A stretch of 64,000 bases of DNA. Origin: Oxytropis ochrocephala. Taxonomy: Eukaryota; Streptophyta; Magnoliopsida; Fabales; Fabaceae. Where the stretch lies: contig CM037092.1 in NCBI GenBank assembly GCA_020916435.1, forward strand, positions 83,834,817-83,898,816. The letters run 5' to 3'. The notes under the pieces were generated by a model, which made no database searches, had not been told where the DNA came from, and saw nothing but the letters and a program-made list of their open reading frames with translations. Made by a program: the position numbers and the translations under genes. How positions within the stretch are numbered: position 1 is the stretch's first letter; every line of letters begins with the position of its first letter. Positions 55,328 through 64,000 of this stretch are shown here, in pieces.

Positions 55328-56805
55328 ATGAAATTACGTTGGTTGTATTTTAATTTTGGATACCTTTTGTATTGGTTTGTACTACCTTATATCAATAAAT
55401 AATGCAAAAGGAACATTGCACTTATAATATTTGTATCATTAAATTTTGCAAGTCGTTAATATGTTTCTTGTGAAGTATCAAGAATATTTGTATTTGGAAA
55501 ATGAATTGTGGTTGTGATTTATTTATTTATGTATTTTTGCTTTTTCATTATACTACACCATTGAATTTTACACACATAAGCTTTGCTAATATCCACATAC
55601 AAAATATTTGCGATGAATAGCATTATTGGGAATAAAACTCGAGGCATTGAATGATCCGTGTTTAATAATGTTTTCCGTGAAGTTTGAATACTAGAATAGT
55701 TCCAAAAACATGCATATTATTATGTACCAACTAGTGGTGTGTATATTATGACTTCGGCTTTGTTTGACGCGTCCCATCCGCAGATAGCAGATAAAACTAG
55801 TGAATGAAAATAGCGTGTGAAGAGTACGCGCCTTTGGTAAGTACTAGCGTTTAGCGTTTTTTAGACACTACTTCAAGCAACATTTTTTAAACGCTAGCGG
55901 ATAGTGTTCACTTTATTTTGTTGACATTTTTACCCTTTTTTTAAATTACTTCTTTTTTCTCATTAAACATTTAATCATCATTAAATAATTTAATCATTAA
56001 TTACATATCTTTTTATGTCATTTTACATTTATCAGCTATTTTAACCGCTAATTTAATCATTAATTAAAATTCGCACATCGCTCGCTTAGAAGGAGAAAGA
56101 CATAATGTTGTTATTTCAATATTCAAGCAAAGAAAGGTAAATTTGGTTATAGGTCTCTACTCCAAAAGGTATAAATTATTTCCCATCATTTACTTCTCAT
56201 TGCTTACTTTTGCATGGCATTGGGTGATGCATATCTTTGTCAACCGTATTGATTTTTCCCAATTTCCATTTGATCCCAGAGGTATGTTGGTATTGATTTG
56301 AGTTCTTTCTTTATGCAGGATACATTGGAGATGCCGTCAAAAAAAAGAGGGATACAATGGAGATTGAATTTGAGGTCTAAATTCATCAAGACCGAGGGAA
56401 TGATGTGGACCGCAAGAGCATTAAGAGAATCTAAATTATTTAAATTAGAATGAGCTTTATTTTATTTTAAGATGACTTTATCTTAGTTTATGTTGACATT
56501 AGGGGATTTTGGTGTTTGGGTGTACACCTTTGACATAGGCACCATTGTGTGCAAGGTGTGTAGCTTAGGCACAACCCTAAGTATTTAAGAAACTTTTGTA
56601 CATTGATCTTATCATCCTATTGGATGTGGCGATTTGTTTATCTTCCTTCCTAATTCCATTTGTATGTTTCTTCCGTTTTATCTTTTTATCTTTTTATCTT
56701 TGTTATTGTTGATTCAAGAAATACACTTGGTTAGATCATTCATTCATCATGAAATCAATTAGATCCTGTTTGTGTTGTCAATGCTGTCACTGCCGTGTAT
56801 GAATG
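55328..56805. other. 3' part of unit 2 and truncated unit 3
   Basis: Collinear with 47926-48448 plus 53198-54100. It contains the empty insertion site of the Tekay element at 55843-55847. Unit 3 stops at GAATG (56805), where the Tat2 LTR starts. Confidence 0.75.
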
Positions 56806-57156
56806 TGTTCCTGGGTGTATCAGCAAAAATACGAAACCGCCAACAAAGAACTAGGCTGCGCCCCGGCCCAACTCGATCGCCCAACACGCCGCTTGAGCGC
56901 ACTCGCCGGCCGAAATCTCCGCAAAACGGTCGGACCTCGCAGATATATACGCCATTCGCATATGGCATCGTGTGCGTTCTCTAACCTTGTGTTATCTCGC
57001 CTCGAGCGACCTCTCACTAGATCGTCGGAGTGTCTTTGCGTACCACCCGAGGTACTCAACGCTGCGTGAAGCCGTGACCGGTCCTTTCACCCATTCAACG
57101 ACCGCCCATTTGACGAAAACATCAACTACAACACTTCATTGGTCAAGGTACGATCA
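56806..57156 (+). repeat. 5' LTR of Tat2
   Basis: TGTTCCTGGGTGTATC to GGTACGATCA, 351 bp, matching both Tat1 LTRs; a primer-binding-like ATTGGCGACCACGCTGGGAG follows. Confidence 0.9.
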
Positions 57157-57560
57157 ATTGGCGACCACGCTGGGAGGCCCGCGCGCTATCCTACCTCATT
57201 CATGGCTCCACGCGACCGCCCCGCACGCGGGCCACTTCTCGACTCAATCCTCCGGCGACCGCAGCGAACCCGGGCGCGTGGCGTCCACAATCCACGAGTC
57301 CAAGGACTTCCACGACAAGAACCTTCGTGCACAACGGTTATGGACCTATCCTCCAACAGATTCAACCGCCTGCTCTCGGAGACTTGCGCCCGAGCCGATT
57401 GAAGCGGGCATCCAGAACCTCTACCGACCATGTCACTCAAGCCGCTTTGCGAGATCCTGCAAAACAAAAATCAGGTGATCGCGGACAGAGACACGCTCAT
57501 CTCTCAGTACGAAAGAGGGTCAATTCCGGGCTGCCCGCGTGCGGAAGACGGAGAACCTTC

Positions 57561-60168
57561 TGTAACACCCCCTTTCTATAATAAGCTAATTAAGTTAATA
57601 AAAATCAGAGTTTTCAAAAACTTTCCACGCACCTCAAAGAGGGTGGTACATTTAACAAAATAATCTCAAAAACACCGTTAAAAATCCAAACGCATCAAGT
57701 GCGCAAAACACATATCATAGTCATGTGGGTTAAGACCCTCAAACACCTGCTTAATGTTTACAATAATCCGTAAAATGCAGCTTGCAATGCAATGAAATAA
57801 AACCGAGTTTAACATACTCAAATACATAGTCAAATACATAACATGAATTAGTAGCTCTAAAATCCCATCCCCGGTGTTACTAGATCGGAGTCGACACAAT
57901 ATCCCATGAAGGCATGGCACCTTCACTCGAGAATCGCTTTGTTGGTCGCCACGAGAGCGAGCAACACAAAAATGCTAGGGTGAGTCTCTTTACATAAATA
58001 ATAACAAGTAAGATAAGCCTCATATTAGGAAAACATCTAGCAATAATAAGATAATCGTAATCATGATAATTGCCATTCAATTATAATATCCACAAACAGT
58101 AAGATTCAGTCATTTAAGCATCAACAAGATTTCTATGAATGTATGAATATAAGCATGTGTGCAATATGCATGTGGATCCATAACCATCACAAAACCCCGT
58201 CGGGCAATCACCACCTTTTTGGCCGAAGCCACATCACCATCCTCACCATCACGTAATGCATATGATTTATGTGACACTATGACAAATGCATCATCACAAT
58301 CCATCATAATATGTATTAAATCACCTTTGTGGTCGAAGCCCGCGTCATTTATTAACTCACCACCATTGTCAATTATTGACCATCACCACCTCAATTATTA
58401 ACCATCACCACCTCAATTATTAATCACCACTTCGTCGATTATTAGATTAAATCTCTCCTAAGGACCAAAACACCTCACAAGGGCCTTCTCTTCACTTTGA
58501 GGACCATTTTGACACATCAAGAATTAATTTAGGAACTTAGGAATTTATTTGACACCTTGGGACTAATTAGACGCTAAGGGATTATTTTGTCACGCCAAGG
58601 ATTAATTTAATTCTTAGGGACTAAACCATCACTTAGACATATTTTAGGTACCTAGCCACCAAGGGGCAGCCAATATGGCGCCCCATAACCAAAACCATCA
58701 GCCCACACTCACACACTAGCACAGGGCGCCAAGTTGCTAGTAAACCGCCCCTCCCTGCATCGGTCACCCTTGCACACACACACGGCCACAGGGCGCCAGA
58801 TTCCTAGGGAATCGCGCCCCGCCAAACCACCCAAACCGAACACCACCACCCCCAGCGGAGCCCTCGGCGCCTATTTGCTTAGCAAATGGCGCCTACCCAA
58901 AGACCACCATCACACCACTTTCTAAACACTCCACCAGCGCCAATTCCTCGGTGAAATGGCGCCAGCACTGCTCACCCGAGACCCGGAAACTGGCGCGCCA
59001 GATTGCTTAGCAATTGGCGCCCCCCCTTTCACCACAACACGCACGCACAATGAAGAACAAGAAAGAACTCGGCGCCAAAATGCCTAGCATTTGGCGCCCC
59101 TTCCAACCTACACCCAACACACTTCAAAACCTAATTTCTTCCAAACAAATTATTTCTCACATAACCACACCAACATAGCCATTGAATTATTAATACTAAT
59201 CATCATATTTACATGCTCATGCTCATATAACCAAATCATCAAACATATACTATGCATAAATCACAACTCATGCTTCCATAGCAACAATCAACATGTTATA
59301 ACCAAAACAAACATTTCAAACATAAATCAACATGTAAGCAACACAAATTCACACAACACATCATTTCTAGAATTATTCCTACTACAACACACATCCTACA
59401 AGTTATCAAAAATGTAATGGAGATTCCCCTAACCTTGGGTGAGCTAAAAACCCTCAAGCAAGCACCAAAGTCACTCAATGAAGCAAGCCTTCCCCCAATT
59501 CACAGCTAGGCCGAATGCTCCCTCTCTCTTGGGTGGAATGGAATTCAAAAATAACAAGGATTAGCTTATGTAACTCATGGGAATGGAACATGGAAAGGAA
59601 ATGAGGGTGTTTAGGACCAAAGTCTTCACTTACCAACCCAAAAACTTGAGAAAGTTTCCTCCTTTCCCTTACTCCAAGTTGAACACGTGAGCTTCTCCTT
59701 CTTGGGTAGCCATGGAAAATTTCAAAAGGAAGGAATAAGCTTAAGGAACTTAAAGGAATGGAACAAGGAAGAGAAATGGTGAAGATTAGGACCAAGAATG
59801 TGACTTACCACCAAGAATCAAAGAAAAGCTTTCCTCCTCCTCTCCCCTTGGTTCGTAGTCGCCTCTTTCTCTCTCCTCTCTACTTCTATTTTTTTCTTCT
59901 TTCTTCAAAATGAGGGTTTGGTCACTCTATCTTAGGACCCCTACCCTTTATGACTACTATTGGGCCCACTAATGGCCCTTGGGCCTTATTCCCACTCCTA
60001 CATTTAATTTATTCCACCTCCTGAAATAAAAGTAATTCCAACTTAGTATTCCTACTTAAAATATAATTAGACTCTTTTTAGATCAAATAGACTCCAACTT
60101 TATAATTAATTTAATTAAAGGTTGCAAGCCTTAAATAACTTAATTAATTAAATTATTTGGGCGTTACA
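57561..60168 (-). mobile_element. Solo LTR, Tekay-type, minus orientation
   Basis: On the minus strand it starts TGTAACGCCCAAATAATTT and ends GGGGGTGTTACA. No internal sequence is present and Tat2 continues on both sides, so it is a solo LTR formed by LTR-LTR recombination. If the right end is two bases further, CCTTC/TCTTC could be the target duplication. An array of palindromes lies at 58663-59098. Confidence 0.82.
58663..59098. repeat. Seven-unit array of covarying GGCGCC palindromes
   Basis: Palindromes of 22-31 bp lie at 58663-58684, 58724-58751, 58791-58820, 58866-58893, 58936-58963, 58992-59022 and 59071-59098, spaced 56-79 bp apart. Outer arms are GGCGCC on both sides. Inner arms differ but stay complementary: ATTTGC/GCAAAT, GATTGC/GCAATT, AATGC/GCATT, GATTCC/GGAATC, with loops TTA, CTA or TAG. 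The first two and the fifth are partly decayed. Confidence 0.85.
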
Positions 60169-61500
60169 CATCTTCGCCGTGGCCGTGCGCGACACCGCTC
60201 CCCTCCTCGAAGGAGCATTTCTCGCCGAGAGAGCACTACTCATCGCTCTCCGGCAAGAAGAGGCAGGGCACACAGATCGCCCCCAAGCAGCAACGAGCGT
60301 AGACGCCATTCAATGTCCTATGATTATGAAGATTCTAGCTACCGTCCTGACACCGGCCGCTCACCCACGAGGTACTCCTCCAATGAGTCGTCCGGTTCAC
60401 GCGTGTCGCGCGGCAGTCTTGGGGATTCTCGAGAAGAGCCGGAAGATTACAGAGATGGAAGAATCGGGGACGCTTCGCATCGGCCTAGGAGAGGCCAAAG
60501 CGAAGCGACCGTAAGGCCTCCTCAACTTCCACCAACCGCCCATCCGGAGGATTTTATGGAATGCCGGCAACGAGGCATGCCTCGCAATGCAACCCTTTTG
60601 GGTCGAACGGCATTCGTAACGAGCACGCCCGCTCTCCGTGGGAGATCGACGTTACAAGATTCCAAGAGATCTCACGCAAGCCGCCCAATCTCAACAAGTT
60701 TGATGGCCGAGGGGATCCGCACAAAACATCTCCGCACTTCAATAATTACCTTTGTTATAGGGAATTGGGACCGACCATGAAATGCGTGCTTTTTCCCCGC
60801 CGTTGGACGGCCGAGCATTGGAATGGTGGGAGTCTCTGCGACCCAATTCCATCTCCTCATGGGACAACTCGGTCGTAATGTTCTTGTCCCCACTACACCG
60901 CCAACCAACCGCCAATTTCGATATGAAGAATACTTGGACTCTGTTGTCCAAGGAGATAATGAGACGCCGAGGCGATGTCGACCGGTTTAACACCGAGGCC
61001 GAGTCCGTTCGTGACTTGTCAGACAAGGACAAGCTAAAATATTTGAAGCGTGGTATTCGACCGGATCACCGGTTCGTAGAAGAATTCACTCTTAACCATT
61101 ATCGATCTCTCGCCATTTCTTAACAAGGGCTAACATCCACATGGCGTATGAATAAACTCGGGCAGCAAGAAAGGCCGTCCGTACGACCTAAAGAAGAAAA
61201 AAAGCGAAGTTTACCAAAGGGCATGAAGGTCGCCGCGACAATCGGTCCGACTTTCGAGATAAGAAGTTCGATCACCGCACTCGGCTAAACACCTCTATTG
61301 CACGCATCTATAGCGAGTGCCAAAATAATGAATTTGTGGGAGTAAAGCGGCCGATCCACTCGTGCTCAAGAAGGGGCACGACCGACTAAAAGATACCGCC
61401 AAGTTACCACAAGAGCAAGGGTCATGATACTAACGATCGTATGGCCCTCAAAGATGATATTGAAGAGCTCATTCGAAAAGCAAGTTGGGAAAGTATGTGA
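60169..61500 (+). pseudogene. Tat2 gag
   Basis: Continues Tat1-like gag after the solo LTR. The leader region has a Ser/Arg-rich frame (RSPTRYSSNESSGSRVSRGS, 60350 on). Then PPNLNKFDGRGDPHKTSPHF (60684 on), MKNTWTLLSKEIMRRRGDVD, FNTEAESVRDLSDKDKLKYL and KRGIRPDHRFVEEFTLNHYR (60920-61110) follow. The KSKGHD-type C-terminal motif is near 61410. Frameshifts occur near 60780 and 61120. Confidence 0.82.
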
Positions 61501-61829
61501 GGCTCGGAAGAAGGCGACCGACCTCAAGAGAAGCGAAAGAAACCGATGCGACAAAGGAAAGGGCGCTCTAGTTGTTTCAAGCGTCCAAGACAAAGACCGG
61601 TCACGAAGACCGAGACACTCCACGGTCCGGAGGCCGCAACGTTGCGATGGTCATTCACGGTGGAAACCCGTTGGACCGTAGAGAATCAAATAAAGCCACA
61701 AAAAGAAAGTGGGGCGAGCTCCTCGATGGTCGGTTCAACATCAACGGCCCCACCGGTCTCGAATAGACCCCATCTCGTTTGGAGATAGCGACTGCACGAT
61801 GGCGGGCCAAACAGCTTATGTTCCGCTTG

Positions 61830-62260
61830 GTAATCGTGGCGCGCTTATGGCCAATCTGCGAAGTTCAAAGAATTCTAGTCGACCGACCCGTAGCTCGGCC
61901 GACATCATGTTTGAAGGCTTGATTGACAAGATCAAGGTTGATCGGAGCGAGATAATCCCCGTGCCGAGCCTACTCCCTAACGGGTTTCAATGGAGCGATC
62001 ACCTACCCGCTGGGAACAATCGAACTCATGGTCACATTTGGTGACGACACGAGATAGCACTTTGTATAGGGCGGTCCGCACGACGCCCCTCGTACTCCCC
62101 CTCAAATCATGCTATCGATCGCTGTATCATTGGTAGGCCGACCGGGCAAGCTAGAGGCCGTGGCGTCAACGAAGACATCCAAGATGAAATTCTACAACAA
62201 AAGACGACCGGTGTAGTTACCACGGCGGCCGACCTAGAGGCAAAGCAAGACGGTGCCACG
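61830..62260 (+). pseudogene. Tat2 protease region
   Basis: SSADIMFEGLIDKIKVDRSE (61897 on), IIPVPSLLPNGFQWSD, a GTIELMVTFG-type stretch and VASTKTSKMKFYN-like coding, in shifting frames. Collinear with Tat1 33980-34330. Between 62260 and 62574 the acidic linker to RT can be followed. Confidence 0.7.
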
Positions 62261-63194
62261 ATCCGTATCAACAAATTTGTGATGAGGTAGACCTTGGCCC
62301 AAATGTTCGGCGCACCGTGAAGGCCATCAAGTCAACGTCATCGATTTGGATGCTCGTTATGATCCGCATAACACCCGCAGGGATAACGATGATGACTTAG
62401 CCCGAGAGTGAAAAACAGTTGAAAAGGCCTAACCTCATGGAGAGCTAATAGATGTGCAGTTGGGAGACGACCCAACAAAGATAGTTAAGCTCGGTAGCGA
62501 CCTACCAGAGCAAGTGAAGCAAGAACTTGTGCAATGTTTGAGAGACTATGCTGACCTGTTCGCATGGCAGGCATTGTAACACCCCCTTTCTTTAATAAGC
62601 TAATTAAGTTAATAAAAATCAGAGTTTTCAAAAACTTTCCACGCACCTCGAAGAGGGTGGTACATTTAGCGAAAATAGCGTCAAACATATTTAAAAATCC
62701 AAACTCATCAACACATAAAATACTAGTCATAGTCATATGGGTTAAGACCCTCAAATACCTGTTTAATGTTTACAATAATCCAGAAAACAATTTGCAATGC
62801 AGCGGAAATAAAACTGAGTTCACATACTCAATACTTAGTTCAAATCAGTTTAATACATAACCAACATAAAATAATACTAAGATCCCATCCCCTGTTACTA
62901 TCGAGTGACTCAATAAAACCCAAGAGGCATGGCACCATCACTCGGAATCACCTGTTTGTCGCCACGAGAGCAGGCAACAAGAAATGCTAGGGTGAGTCTC
63001 TTTACATAAATAATAACAGGTAAAATAAGCCTTATAATAAGAATTAACTAGCAACAACAATTCACAGAAAAGGCATTTACCACTCACATGAAATATCAAA
63101 CAAGCAACCATAACAGATTAATTGGACATTAACAAGAATCTCAAGAATGTATGATTATATGCATGTATGCAACATGCATGTGGATCCATATTCA

Positions 63195-63292
63195 CCTCAC
63201 CACCCCGTCGGGTATTTCATCACCACCCCGTAGGGTATTTCATCACCACCCCGTAGGGTATTTCATCACCACCCCGTAGGGTATTTCATCAC
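63195..63292. repeat. 23 bp tandem repeat, four copies
   Basis: CACCCCGTAGGGTATTTCAT repeated with a 23 bp period; the sister LTR at 58190 has one related unit (CCCCGTCGGGC). Confidence 0.9.
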
Positions 63293-63404
63293 CTGTTTGG
63301 CCGAAGCCATGCATATGATTCATGTGACATTATGACAATGCATCACACCACACCAAGCACACCGCATCAATCATTAATTATCACATCATTAATTATCAAA
63401 CACC

Positions 63405-63775
63405 ACCTCTTCAATTGTTTACCATCACCTCACCAATTGTTTGTCATCACCGCACCAATTATTTAACATCACCTCACCAATTGTTTACCATCACCTCACC
63501 AATTATTTGTCACCAATTCATCAATTATTAATTAACTCTCACCTAAGGACCAACACCACCCCATAGGGACATTCTCCTCACTTGAGGACTATTTTGACAC
63601 ACCAATAATTAATTTAGGGACTTAGGGATTTATTTGACACATTGGGGCTAATTAGACGCTAAGGGATTTTTTTGTCACGCCAAGGATTAATTTAGGGACT
63701 TAGGAATTTATTTGACACGTTGGGACTAATTAGACGCTAAGGGATTATTTTATCACGCCAAGGATTAATTTAATT
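63405..63775. repeat. Further tandem duplications in the LTR
   Basis: Five or so copies of CATCACCTCACCAATT(G/A)TTT at 63405-63520. Then a ~77 bp duplication containing GACTAATTAGACGCTAAGGG lies at about 63590-63770, present once in the sister LTR (58550-58630). Confidence 0.8.
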
Positions 63776-64000
63776 CTTAGGGACCAATTTGTCACACCAA
63801 GGATTAAATTAATACTTAAACACCAAGGATCATTTTAATCATCATTTAACTCTAGGCCCAATCAACTTGGGCCTTATTACCTACACCCCCTTTTTACTAC
63901 CACCACTCCTAATATTTAAACACTTCCTAACTAATATAAAATTCCTAGCTAATAGAAATAAATCCTAACTTAATTATTCCTCTTAATTAAATTAGACCCC

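Larger units (their letters stand above)
46272..56805. repeat. Tandem array of ~2.65 kb units carrying RALF genes
   Basis: Unit 1 is 46272-53697 less the Tekay insertion at 48449-53192. Unit 2 is 53698-56346. Unit 3 (56347-56805) is cut off by Tat2. Each unit opens with a ~0.5 kb block starting GAGGGATACAATGG, possibly the tail and LTR of an old retroelement. The promoter region with a telomere-like box comes next, then the RALF gene, then a ~0.5 kb block ending ATGCCGTC and an A run. The A run has 9 bases before unit 2 and 8 before unit 3. Confidence 0.9.
56806..62574 (+). mobile_element. Second Tat element (Tat2), split and truncated
   Basis: LTR at 56806-57156, then internal sequence collinear with Tat1 at 31882-32305. 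A 2.6 kb LTR insertion (57561-60168) follows, then sequence collinear with Tat1 32310-34700 (gag and protease) up to 62574, where another LTR is inserted. The remainder lies outside the window. It cut off unit 3 of the RALF array. Confidence 0.88.
62575..64000 (-). mobile_element. Second Tekay-type LTR insertion in Tat2, runs off the window
   Basis: Starts TGTAACACCCCCTTTC like the solo LTR at 57561 and stays collinear with it, but has extra internal tandem copies. Only the terminal ~1.4 kb is in view, so solo LTR and full element cannot be told apart. Confidence 0.8.

Noticed and set aside
58663..59098. CRISPR-like array because of regular palindromes
   Set aside because: Eukaryotic nuclear context; the repeats themselves vary in sequence, spacers are not unique inserts, and no cas genes are present.
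57561..64000. One element with LTRs at 57561 and 62575
   Set aside because: The sequence between them (60169-62574) continues Tat2 in the same order as Tat1, so they are two separate insertions in the same orientation.

Overview
This is plant nuclear DNA, most likely from a papilionoid legume. The style of the F-box proteins, the LTR-retrotransposon families and plastid pieces (trnL-UAA, rrn5, trnK-UUU) lying in nuclear repeats all point that way, but the species is inferred and not shown. The window is almost wholly nested and decayed transposable elements. One gene looks intact: a small RALF-like secreted peptide gene at 47590-47925. It sits in a locally duplicated block of about 2.65 kb. 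The next unit carries a sister copy stopped by one nonsense codon.

Layout. 1-4911: old repeats, including a 33-39 bp minisatellite with a higher-order dimer (1690-2582) and a trimer of about 170 bp (4050-4500). 4912-10637: an internally deleted Ty3/gypsy element of Tekay type with 2.5 kb LTRs. 10638-11445: a copia LTR remnant. 11444-27183: three broken paralogous F-box genes on the minus strand (13277-14767, 15778-16905, 25655-26826). Between the second and third lie a gag-only LTR element (18549-21507) and a truncated copia element (21902-25036), each with a 5 bp target duplication and an empty site kept in a neighbouring repeat unit. 27184-27565: a MITE with long inverted repeats. 27832-29200 and 41888-44576: LTRs of one gypsy family in opposite orientation. 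29338-31422: a chimera of plastid fragments.

31535-41589 is a complete-length but inactive Tat-lineage Ty3/gypsy element. It has LTRs of about 350 bp and gag, protease, RT, two RNase H domains and integrase on the plus strand. It also has an antisense ORF on the minus strand with its own TATA box and an intron that splices in frame. It is inserted in a 0.4 kb LTR-like element. 41888-46137 is a decayed gypsy element on the minus strand. 46145-56805 is the RALF array, split by a Tekay element (48449-53192) whose empty site survives in the sister unit. 56806-62574 is a second, broken Tat copy, itself split by a solo Tekay-type LTR (57561-60168). Another such LTR starts at 62575 and runs off the window.

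Two themes cut across the region. First, pairs of repeat copies differ again and again at CAG/CTG (CHG) sites, where one copy reads CG, TCG or CTCG. This looks like consensus error at CHG-methylated cytosines, so many frameshifts here may be artefacts. Second, arrays of short palindromes whose two arms change together occur in three elements, which suggests conserved RNA or DNA hairpins in LTRs and 3' spacers.
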